Assembly (NCBI RefSeq): GCF_042679565.1
Contig: NZ_JBHTMY010000004.1
Coordinates: forward strand, 1-64,000
Length of the DNA stretch: 64,000 nt
Reading direction: 5' to 3'
Origin: Namhaeicola litoreus
Lineage (GTDB): Bacteria > Bacteroidota > Bacteroidia > Flavobacteriales > Flavobacteriaceae
The notes beneath the pieces are model-generated. The model saw only the letters and a program-made list of their open reading frames with translations, made no database searches and was not told the origin of the DNA. Below, piece after piece: positions 7,950-15,338 of the stretch (within the stretch, counting starts at the first letter, position 1; each line of letters opens with the position of its first letter). Position numbers and translations under genes: made by a program.

Positions 7950-8159
7950 CACAGGCTATAATTCATTGTGGTTTATCGTTTAAAAGATAAATTAGAATCA
8001 AAAGAAACATTAATAAAGCTATGAAAAATGTTAAATTCAGTTTTGTATGTCTGCCTAATTGTGCCTCACATGTTGGTGCGGTCAGCTTTCGGCACAGCCA
8101 AACTCACGCCATACAAAACTGTCAAGTCCACAACGAAATCATAGCCTAAACCGTTGTGC
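7941..8159 (+). repeat. attC: attC-9, subfamily B
   Basis: TACCGCTAAC at 7941-7950 is the exact reverse complement of GTTAGCGGTA opening cassette 9 at 7102, and it overlaps the last codons of the upstream gene. Body nearly identical to attC-6, including the TTTTGTATG...CATACAAAAC inner arm. TAAACC precedes R' GTT at 8153. Confidence 0.88.
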
Positions 8160-8198
8160 ATAATTTAAACAAGATCATTTAATTATATAAAATTGAAC

Positions 8199-10082
8199 AT
8201 GAGAAAAACCTTTTCCATCCTTATTGCGGTATTGACCGTTTCCTTTTCAAATGCCCAGGAATCGATAAAAGAAAAAGAAATAAAATCCAGAGTAGACGAG
8301 GTCACCGTATACCTAGACGGGGCGCAGATCACAAGAAAAAAGAAAGTTCAGCTGCAACCCGGAACCCATCTGTTGAAGTTTACCGACTTGTCTCCTTTCA
8401 TTCGCTCTAAAAGCGTCCAGATTAAGGCCATGGGAGATGTGACTGTTCTTTCTGTGAATCACCATCAGAACTTCGTCGACAAATTGGAAAAATCCGATGC
8501 CCTGGTCGATTTAGAAGGCAAGCTTGAGTTGGTAAAAAAGGAACTACTTAAGGAAAAGGCCTATCTGGAAGTGATCAGCGAGGAAATTGATTTTCTCAAA
8601 GAGAATAAGAACATTGGGGGGAAAAACCAGGCCGTTGATGTTGGAAACTTGCAATCAGCCACGAACTATTACGGTCAAAAAATGACCGAGCTCAAAATGG
8701 CCGAAATTGAAAGAAAGGAAAAAATCGAAAAGATCAACTGGGAAAAACAGGATATCGAAGATCAAATCAATAACTTGAGCAGTAGCAAGATCTTCGCCAA
8801 GGGTGAGGTACACGTGAAAATCGAATCCAAAATGTCGACTTCACCAAATCTGGAGCTGACCTACCTTGTAGACAATGCCAGCTGGTATCCATCCTATGAC
8901 ATCCGTGCCAAAAATGTGAACGAACCCATCAAAGTAGTTTACAAGGCGAATGTCAGACAAGACACTAAGATCGATTGGCAAGACGTCAAACTGAAATTCT
9001 CATCCGCCAACCCAAGTGTTTCGGGTGTTGCCCCACAATTGAAAACCTATTTCCTGGACTACTATTCGTCACCGCCAAGATATGACAAAGCTATCAATGA
9101 AGTATCAGGTCATGTTTACGCCGATTCTGACCGTCTTCCCCTGCCTGGGACGAGCGTCATCGTTAAAGGTACCACTATTGGAACGTCTACTGATTTTGAT
9201 GGATTCTTTTCCCTATCGGTTCCGAACGAATCGAGCATTTTAGAATTTTCATTTGTCGGATTTGAAACCAAATCGGTACCGGTCAATTCCGCTGTCCAGA
9301 ACATTTATCTGGAGGAAAGCGCTAACGCTCTGGAAGAAGTCGTCGTGATGGGTTATTCGAGCGGTAATGATTCCCGGGTGTCCTCCAAACTTAGAGGAAA
9401 GGCATCGGGGGTCAGCATGCAGGAGTTAGAAGTGAATGAATCCGAAGAAATTCCACTTCTGCAGGTAGAAAATCAGACCTCGGTTGATTTTGCCATTGAC
9501 CAGCCTTACACGGTAAACTCCGACAACCAAAGCTTCAGTGTGGACATGGTGCGCTATGACCTGCCTGCGGATTATCAATACTACAGCGTGCCCAAGATCC
9601 AGAATGAGGCTTTCTTGCTGGCCAGTATAACCGATTGGCAGAAATACCATTTGTTGGAAGGAGAGGCCAATATTTTCTTTGAAAACACTTTTGTGGGGAA
9701 AACAATTCTCGATACCAGATATGCATCTGACACGCTTGAAATTTCCCTTGGCATAGATAAAAATGTACAAGTCAAAAGGGAAAGGACATCTGATTTTTCC
9801 TCCAAAAAGTTCGTAGGAACGAAGAAAGAAGAACTGAGGGAATATCGTATTAGCGTGAGGAACAATAAAGCAGAAAGAATCAATATGCTGGTCCTCGATC
9901 AGGTACCCGTATCTCGCATGGACGAGATCAAAGTGGAGCTACTGGAAAAGTCTAAGGCTAAAATTAATGACAATTCAGGAGAGATAAGCTGGAGTCTTGA
10001 TCTGGATCCAAGCGAAGAAATAGATCTCGACTTGAAATATTCGGTAAAGTATCCAAAAAACAGGAACTTGGTTATTGAGTAA
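8199..10082 (+). CDS. DUF4139 (mucoidy-inhibitor MuiA-like) protein with inserted carboxypeptidase-regulatory domain (cassette 10)
   Basis: A 627-residue exported protein with a signal peptide ending near SFSNAQ. An N-terminal DUF4140-type domain (about 30-130: VDEVTVYLDGAQITR...) leads into a helical coiled region (about 100-200) and then DUF4139 (YLVDNASWYPSYDIRA). A carboxypeptidase-regulatory-like beta domain (about 305-375: VSGHVYADSDRLPLPGTSV...TDFDGFFSLSV) and a linker resembling the LEEVVVMGY end of SusC domains are inserted before the rest of DUF4139. This is by far the largest cassette (2.1 kb). The sequence is visibly richer in G and C than adjacent cassettes, suggesting a different recent source. 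ATG at 8199 is preferred over TTG 8193. Molecular function of DUF4139 is not established. Confidence 0.8.
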   Translation: MRKTFSILIAVLTVSFSNAQESIKEKEIKSRVDEVTVYLDGAQITRKKKVQLQPGTHLLKFTDLSPFIRSKSVQIKAMGDVTVLSVNHHQNFVDKLEKSDALVDLEGKLELVKKELLKEKAYLEVISEEIDFLKENKNIGGKNQAVDVGNLQSATNYYGQKMTELKMAEIERKEKIEKINWEKQDIEDQINNLSSSKIFAKGEVHVKIESKMSTSPNLELTYLVDNASWYPSYDIRAKNVNEPIKVVYKANVRQDTKIDWQDVKLKFSSANPSVSGVAPQLKTYFLDYYSSPPRYDKAINEVSGHVYADSDRLPLPGTSVIVKGTTIGTSTDFDGFFSLSVPNESSILEFSFVGFETKSVPVNSAVQNIYLEESANALEEVVVMGYSSGNDSRVSSKLRGKASGVSMQELEVNESEEIPLLQVENQTSVDFAIDQPYTVNSDNQSFSVDMVRYDLPADYQYYSVPKIQNEAFLLASITDWQKYHLLEGEANIFFENTFVGKTILDTRYASDTLEISLGIDKNVQVKRERTSDFSSKKFVGTKKEELREYRISVRNNKAERINMLVLDQVPVSRMDEIKVELLEKSKAKINDNSGEISWSLDLDPSEEIDLDLKYSVKYPKNRNLVIE

Positions 10083-10084
10083 AC

Positions 10085-10267
10085 TATGCACAACACTGGT
10101 TATAATTCAGCGCGTTTTTGAGCAAAGTAGAAAAATTAGAAATCAATAAAAATTAAGGTAGCGAGCAAAACTAATTTTGCATTTTCGCAGCACAATAGTA
10201 ACTCGTCAGCTTGCCGCTCAAACGCAAAGACTTAATCGCGCCGAAATCATAACCATAACCGTTGCCA
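10085..10267 (+). repeat. attC: attC-10, subfamily A
   Basis: TATGCACAAC at 10085-10094 is the exact reverse complement of GTTGTGCATA opening cassette 10 at 8153. Body like attC-1, with a small change in the inner hairpin (GCAAAACTAATTTTGC, a perfect stem here). R' GTT is at 10261. Confidence 0.88.
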
Positions 10268-10274
10268 TTAATGT

Positions 10275-11165
10275 ATGACAGACCTTGAAAAACAATTAGA
10301 AAGCAGATTTCCCGAATTAGAAATTTTGGAAAAACGAATTGCCGAATTGAATTCAATGGACTTGAGTAAAATTTCTGTTGCAGAACTTCGGGACAAAATC
10401 AATGACTATTTTCCTATAATTAATTTTGGTGAGGTAAAATGGGACAGCAGATATCATCTTTTTAGAGTTAGGAGAAACTTAAATAATACATTTGACAAAC
10501 CCTTTGAATCGTTAAAAAAGATTGGATTAAGACCAGCAGAGGGAACACCATTTGGAAGAGCGAACAACGAAAATCAAGCAGTATTTTATGGTTCAAATGA
10601 GGGAGATTTAGCACTCTTTGAGAGTTGCCAAAACCTCAAAGAAAATCAGCGTTTTGAGCCACAAAACTTCACTATGGGAGTTTGGAAAGTTAAAGACAAT
10701 CAAAAAATAAGACTTGTCCCAATTGTTGACAGCGAATTAGCACAAAACAATCGACCAGACATACAAAAAGCAAATCAGTTAAGCGACAAACTTATAGCTG
10801 AACAGCTTTCGAGTGAAAAGATAAAAAAAGGCTCTAAACTGATTTCCGAATTTTTTGCGGAGCAATTCGCTAAATCAGAAATTAAAAGTCCAAATGACTA
10901 TAAAATTTCATCTTTTTTTTCAGATTATATAAAAAACGTGAACGACTTATCGAGGGTCAAATTTGATGGAATTCTATATCCAAGTGTCGCCCATAAATAT
11001 AGAGCAGAAAATGTAGCTTTATTTCCAGAGTCATTGGACAAATTGGAATTTGTAAAGTGTCTTTCAATAACGTGTTACAATTTCAGATTCGATGAAGGAA
11101 AATTGACGAAAGGAATAATTAGAGAAGGTAAACTTAAAGGAACTGACGAATTAATTTGGGAATAA
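10275..11165 (+). CDS. RES-domain-like protein (cassette 11)
   Basis: A 296-residue soluble protein, the only cassette product without a membrane or export signal. The three signature residues of the RES fold can be placed: Arg in LFRVRRN (about 64-66), Glu in YGSNEGDLALFES (about 116) and Ser in GILYPSVA (about 238), the last followed by an ALFPE strand. Characterised RES proteins are ADP-ribosyltransferase-fold toxins that degrade NAD+ and are paired with an Xre-type antitoxin. No antitoxin gene fits in this 1.04 kb cassette, so it may be an orphan, a cognate-free effector or a defence protein. ATG start at 10275, 13 nt after the junction. Assignment is by motif only. Confidence 0.6.
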   Translation: MTDLEKQLESRFPELEILEKRIAELNSMDLSKISVAELRDKINDYFPIINFGEVKWDSRYHLFRVRRNLNNTFDKPFESLKKIGLRPAEGTPFGRANNENQAVFYGSNEGDLALFESCQNLKENQRFEPQNFTMGVWKVKDNQKIRLVPIVDSELAQNNRPDIQKANQLSDKLIAEQLSSEKIKKGSKLISEFFAEQFAKSEIKSPNDYKISSFFSDYIKNVNDLSRVKFDGILYPSVAHKYRAENVALFPESLDKLEFVKCLSITCYNFRFDEGKLTKGIIREGKLKGTDELIWE

Positions 11166-11170
11166 AACAC

Positions 11171-11304
11171 TAATGGCAACAATGGCTATAATTCATTGTG
11201 GTTTTGTGCCACATCAAAGTAAAAGTATAAATCAAACGGCTGGATTTCGGCGGAATAATCCTGCGGATGATTCCACAACGAAATCATAGCCGAGACCGTT
11301 GGGC
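11171..11304 (+). repeat. attC: attC-11
   Basis: TAATGGCAAC at 11171-11180 is the exact reverse complement of GTTGCCATTA opening cassette 11 at 10261. The outer arms are those of subfamily B (GGCTATAATTCATTGTGG facing CCACAACGAAATCATAGCC) but the interior is short, giving about 130 bp, and GAGACC replaces TAAACC. R' is GTTGGGC at 11298, an exact match to the textbook GTTRRRY. Confidence 0.87.
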
Positions 11305-11324
11305 ATAATTTAAATGAACATACC

Positions 11325-12524
11325 ATGAAAATATTAAAAATACTGCATGTTGCCCTGCTACTCTGTTGTTGGTCGCAATATTTACTAGCTCAAGACAGTC
11401 TTTTACTAGACGTTATTTATAAAAATCATAAAATATTCAAATTAGAAAACAAGCAATTTAGCGGCGAAGGTTGGGATTTTATAAAAGAAAAGGTAATTAC
11501 TAGAAGAAATATACTAATAGGAGAAGATCATTTTTCCAATGAAATTCCTTTGTTCGTTAAATCATTAAGTGACGTTACCTCTTTTGATAATTTCTACATC
11601 GAGGTAGATCCATATAGTACGAGGATAATTGAGAAATCATTAACAGAATATACAGAGGAACAACGTCAGGCATTTAATAATAAATATGGTGAGTTATTTT
11701 CTTTTTATTCCTTTCAACCTGAATATGATCTATTGCATCACTTGTCCAATTTAGGCACAAAAATATTGGGGTCAGATCAGGTGGTTATGTTCGCTGACCA
11801 ATTGATATTTCAAGACATGATAACTACGACCACAAATGCAAAGGCCAAAATAATCTATACCAAAATAATGGAGCAGTCCAAGTTGTATTTGGAGAAATTT
11901 CACAAGGTCACCAAAAACCCAATGACCATGTATTTTATGACGCCCAATTTCGGTGAAGATCTTGCTCAACTTGAACAATTAGACTTAAGTGAAACCGAGA
12001 ATCAAATCATCGCAGACATGAAAAAGTCAATTACTATTTATAAAGAGCAAAATCATAGTTTAAGAATAAAGTTGATTCTAAACCAATTGATGAAAGATTA
12101 TCCCATATGGAAAGATTCTAAAAACTTATTTAAATACGGAGCTAATCACATGACCAGAGGAGAAAGCTTTCTTACGGTTTATGATGTGGGAAACATGGTG
12201 GCAAATATTACCAAAAGTAATTATCAAGAATCTTTCCACATGATGATTGTAGGTGAAAGTGGAATGACAGGTTCCATTTTTAAATCATTTCCTCCTAATC
12301 CAGTAGATACGGAAAGTGGATTTTATCTAAGTTACCTAAAACCATTTTTTAATATTACAGAGGGTGAAGAATGGTATATGTTTGATCTAGAACCTATTCG
12401 TAAAATGATAGAACGCGATAAGCTAAAAATAGATAATATCAATTTAATTAGAGCCATCAAGGGTTACGACATCCTAGTTATCATTCCGGAGTTGACTCCA
12501 GCCAAATTATTAGGTCAACAATAA
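11325..12524 (+). CDS. Secreted ChaN/erythromycin-esterase-like protein (cassette 12)
   Basis: A 399-residue protein with a signal peptide ending near YLLAQ. The segment RRNILIGEDHFSNEIP (about residues 58-75) followed by FYIEVDPYS resembles the conserved start of the ChaN/Tiki/erythromycin-esterase superfamily, where a GE.H motif lies at the active or metal/haem site. A second His-containing stretch (YGANHMTRG, about 270) could be the matching catalytic element. The assignment is tentative; no substrate can be inferred. ATG at 11325, 26 nt into the last complete cassette. About 65 nt separate its stop from the remnant attC-12 core. Confidence 0.5.
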   Translation: MKILKILHVALLLCCWSQYLLAQDSLLLDVIYKNHKIFKLENKQFSGEGWDFIKEKVITRRNILIGEDHFSNEIPLFVKSLSDVTSFDNFYIEVDPYSTRIIEKSLTEYTEEQRQAFNNKYGELFSFYSFQPEYDLLHHLSNLGTKILGSDQVVMFADQLIFQDMITTTTNAKAKIIYTKIMEQSKLYLEKFHKVTKNPMTMYFMTPNFGEDLAQLEQLDLSETENQIIADMKKSITIYKEQNHSLRIKLILNQLMKDYPIWKDSKNLFKYGANHMTRGESFLTVYDVGNMVANITKSNYQESFHMMIVGESGMTGSIFKSFPPNPVDTESGFYLSYLKPFFNITEGEEWYMFDLEPIRKMIERDKLKIDNINLIRAIKGYDILVIIPELTPAKLLGQQ

Positions 12525-12588
12525 TCATCAAGAATGATTTTTAAATTGTAGAGGTCGATCATTTCGTTGATAAATTAACAAAATAAAC

Positions 12589-12620
12589 GATGCCCAACAT
12601 TGTGAATAGTCAATGTCGTT
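12589..12620 (+). repeat. attC-12 remnant: right end of the array
   Basis: GATGCCCAAC at 12589-12598 matches the reverse complement of GTTGGGCATA (start of cassette 12) at 9 of 10 positions, so the closing R'' survives. No full-length L''/L' palindrome follows. Only a minimal stem ACATTG (12597-12602)/CAATGT (12611-12616) with an 8-nt loop and a GTT at 12618 is present. This looks like an internally deleted site and marks the distal edge of the array. Confidence 0.55.
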
Positions 12621-12729
12621 TAAAGGTTGATTTTGGTTTTGTAACGAAATACTGTGTCTTCCTTACTTTTTTGCTAACTTAGTTTTTCTACAACAGAAAC
12701 CATACACAACAATTTAGAAAAAAAATAGC

Positions 12730-14037
12730 ATGAATAGAATAATAGTCATATTCATATTATTTGGAATATTGTCATGTAACCCCAATTCGGAAATTAAAAA
12801 AAATGAAAAGACAGGGAGTTTTAATGGAACATTTAAACATGGAAACTTTTCCGACAAGATTCTATTTGAAATAGAATACGATTCTTTAAGTTTCAATGTT
12901 TTCTTTACGAGTTTAGAGCAAAATGCCAATCGAATTCCGTTTCAAAATGTTGAGGTAAACGGAGATTCAATAAATTTTAAGTTACAAAGCGATTTTTACA
13001 CTTACGCTTTTAGGAACAAATGGATTGATAATTACAGCAAACTTAAGGGCTCACTTACTATTGACACAATAATAACGCACTACACATTAGAAAAAGAACT
13101 ATTAGATCATAGCACTTCTCCAAAAAGTGAGGAGATTAGGTTTAAATCCAATGGATTTTCTTTAAATGGAACGATTTGGTATCCTAATAGCAATAGCAGA
13201 AAAACCCTTGTCATTGTAACTTCTTCTGGAAATTCAGATCGAAGTGCTTCACGTGCAGAAGCTAAACTATTTGCACAAATGGGATTTACAACATTTCATT
13301 ATGACAAAAGAGGGACTGGAAATTCTGAGGGTGATTGGAATATTGCAACAATTGAAGAACTAATCTCGGATGATCTCACAGCTATAGAATATTTTTCTAA
13401 GAAGACTGGAATTCCACTTAATGAAATAGGGATAAAAGGTAGTAGTCAAGGAGCTACTAAAATACCATACATCTTAAGTGAATTGAAGCATTTAAAATAT
13501 GGGATTGTCGCAAGTTGTCCCGGAGTTTCATTACTAGATAGTGATTTAAATTATTGGAGAAATAGGAATGCAAGCGTGATCGGAAATGAAATTGATGATG
13601 CAAGTAAATTTCAACGAAAGGTTTTTGAATTTATAGCAGGTAAACTATCTCGAGCAGATTTGGAAATGGCGATAAATAATGAAAAGTCAAATTCGTGGTT
13701 TCCCAATGTATGGGTGCCAAACCTGGATGAAGTCAAAACAGATAAAAAACTTCTTTATAGTCCCATACCGTACTTTGAAAACACAAAGCAACCACTGCTG
13801 ATTATTCAGGGAACAAAAGATGAAATAATTCCTACAGATAGTCATGAAACGATTTCTGAGGCACTGTTAAAGGCAGATAACGATAATTTTAAAATAGTTT
13901 TGTTAGAAGGGGGCTCTCATTCAATGTATTACGTTGGGGAAAGTGATTTCCCTTATTGGTCCAAATTGCATCCTGATTATTTAACAACTATAGAAAATTG
14001 GATTAATACTGTTTCTACCAATGCATATACAAAATAG
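12730..14037 (+). CDS. Alpha/beta hydrolase lipoprotein
   Basis: A 435-residue protein with a lipobox (ILSCN, Cys about 16). After a ~130-residue N-terminal beta domain of unknown type, an alpha/beta-hydrolase domain follows: oxyanion region near VTSSGNSDRS, FHYDKRGTGNSEG, nucleophile elbow GSSQGA (Ser about 239), acid in QGTKDEIIP and catalytic His in GGSHSMYY. The family includes serine aminopeptidase/acyl-esterase-like enzymes; the substrate is not evident. It starts 110 nt beyond the cassette array and no attC follows it, so it belongs to the flanking chromosome. ATG at 12730 with no visible ribosome-binding site. Confidence 0.8.
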   Translation: MNRIIVIFILFGILSCNPNSEIKKNEKTGSFNGTFKHGNFSDKILFEIEYDSLSFNVFFTSLEQNANRIPFQNVEVNGDSINFKLQSDFYTYAFRNKWIDNYSKLKGSLTIDTIITHYTLEKELLDHSTSPKSEEIRFKSNGFSLNGTIWYPNSNSRKTLVIVTSSGNSDRSASRAEAKLFAQMGFTTFHYDKRGTGNSEGDWNIATIEELISDDLTAIEYFSKKTGIPLNEIGIKGSSQGATKIPYILSELKHLKYGIVASCPGVSLLDSDLNYWRNRNASVIGNEIDDASKFQRKVFEFIAGKLSRADLEMAINNEKSNSWFPNVWVPNLDEVKTDKKLLYSPIPYFENTKQPLLIIQGTKDEIIPTDSHETISEALLKADNDNFKIVLLEGGSHSMYYVGESDFPYWSKLHPDYLTTIENWINTVSTNAYTK

Positions 14038-14116
14038 TCAATATTAGGCAGAACCATGGACTCTAGCATAAATGAAAAATGATATTAAAAAGAAAGCCTG
14101 GTGCAGCGAAATCACC

Positions 14117-14124
14117 TATTTTTG
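14117..14124 (+). promoter_or_regulatory. Possible -7 box TATTTTTG
   Basis: Matches the Bacteroidota -7 consensus TAnnTTTG, 35 nt upstream of the ATG at 14160. No clear TTG box lies about 20 nt upstream, so support is weak. Confidence 0.3.
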
Positions 14125-14159
14125 ATATGCCCATCATGTTAAGTCATTAAAAGATCAAT

Positions 14160-15182
14160 ATGAACAAAGCAATAACCATTCAAAAAAGCCTAATCATATT
14201 TGGGTTACCAATGTTCATTATAGCACTGATGGTAATCCTTGCTAAATCTTCGATGTTCGTAAATAATCCGAATGAAATATCAATTGGAATAACGTTTGAT
14301 TTGCTATTAACAGTTCCTTTGGTTTACTTCTTGCTGATCAGGAATACTAAAATTCCAAAAACAACTGTTGTCCCTTTTTTAATTGTAGGTTTAGTCACTT
14401 GCACACTTATACTTCCTACAGAAAATCAATATTATCTCAACCTTTTTAAAACTTGGGGTTTTCCAATCTTGGAATTATCAATTCTCTCATTTGTGATCTA
14501 CAATGTTAGAAAAGGAATAAAACGCTACAAGTTAAACAAAACAGAATCGTTTGATTTTTTCACGACTTTAAAGAATACTTGCGATGAAATCCTTCCTAAA
14601 ATTGCGGTATTCCCTGTGGTTACGGAAATTGCAGTTTTTTATTATGGTTTTCTGTATTGGAGGATAAGAAAATTGAAAGAAAATGAATTTTCCTATCACA
14701 GAGACACCGGAACAATATCATTACTTATTGCAATAATATTCATAGTAGCAATTGAAACCGTGGTATTTCATGTTTTACTTTCAAAATGGAGCAGCATTGC
14801 TGCTTGGATTTTGACATTTTTAAGCATTTATTCTGGGGTTCAGCTTTTCGGGTTTTTAAAATCCATGTACAAGAGGCCTATATCCATCGAAAATGATCAG
14901 CTGTTTCTGAGGTATGGAATTATGGCGGAAACAACAATTAAATTAGAGGATATAGACAGCATTGAAATTACATCAAAAGATATAGAATTCAACAAAGAAA
15001 CAAGGAAACTATCATTTCTGGGAGAGTTAGAAAGCCATAATATTGTTATCCGTTTAAAAGAAGAAAATACGTTGTCCGGACTTTATGGAAGAAAAAGAAA
15101 ATACAAGAATTTGGCGTTTCACATTGACAAAAAAAATGAATTTAAGGATAGAATAAAGAATGCCTTAAAGCAAGTGATATAA
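14160..15182 (+). CDS. Multi-pass membrane protein with PH-like C-terminal domain
   Basis: A 340-residue protein of unknown function. Hydrophobic segments occur at about residues 10-28, 40-58, 64-82, 88-112, 142-170, 186-208 and 212-230. The soluble C-terminus (about 240-340) starts with RPISIENDQLFLRYGIMAETTI followed by LEDIDSIEIT and ends in a basic helix, the layout of bacterial PH-like (bPH/YdbT-type) domains. Such proteins are membrane-anchored and of unclear role. ATG at 14160; 122 nt separate it from the hydrolase, same strand, so co-transcription is possible but not shown. Confidence 0.6.
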   Translation: MNKAITIQKSLIIFGLPMFIIALMVILAKSSMFVNNPNEISIGITFDLLLTVPLVYFLLIRNTKIPKTTVVPFLIVGLVTCTLILPTENQYYLNLFKTWGFPILELSILSFVIYNVRKGIKRYKLNKTESFDFFTTLKNTCDEILPKIAVFPVVTEIAVFYYGFLYWRIRKLKENEFSYHRDTGTISLLIAIIFIVAIETVVFHVLLSKWSSIAAWILTFLSIYSGVQLFGFLKSMYKRPISIENDQLFLRYGIMAETTIKLEDIDSIEITSKDIEFNKETRKLSFLGELESHNIVIRLKEENTLSGLYGRKRKYKNLAFHIDKKNEFKDRIKNALKQVI

Positions 15183-15338
15183 GTAATTTCATTTTAAACG
15201 TACTTTTCGAGGGCAGCGAACTGGCGAAGCAAAATCCTTGGAAATTTTTATGAGATATGTTTTTGAAGATTTAACAGTTAACCGCGTAAATAACCCTTCA
15301 CCAATCGATAGTTTGAATAACAAATAAAAAAATCAAGA

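Larger units (their letters stand above)
1..12598 (+). mobile_element. Integron gene-cassette array (12 cassettes, distal part)
   Basis: Twelve head-to-tail units each consist of a forward gene followed by a 125-220 bp imperfect palindrome. Each palindrome starts with a box ending in AAC (R'') and ends with a box starting with GTT (R'), preceded by a conserved ACC. For every unit the bases following its opening GTT are the reverse complement of the bases preceding its own closing AAC, which is what insertion of circular cassettes at G^TT produces. Approximate cassette limits are 79-728, 729-1371, 1372-2340, 2341-2912, 2913-3511, 3512-4998, 4999-6011, 6012-7102, 7103-8153, 8154-10261, 10262-11298 and 11299-12598. 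Two site subfamilies recur, as is usual in sedentary chromosomal integrons. No integrase or attI is visible; polarity places them left of the window. Without them the stretch could also be an integrase-less cassette cluster. Confidence 0.9.

Noticed and set aside
520..11300. The intergenic palindromes could be REP, MITE or insertion-sequence ends.
   Set aside because: There are no target-site duplications or transposase genes, the units are strictly one per gene and all same-strand, and the variable ends pair within each cassette, which only attC sites explain.
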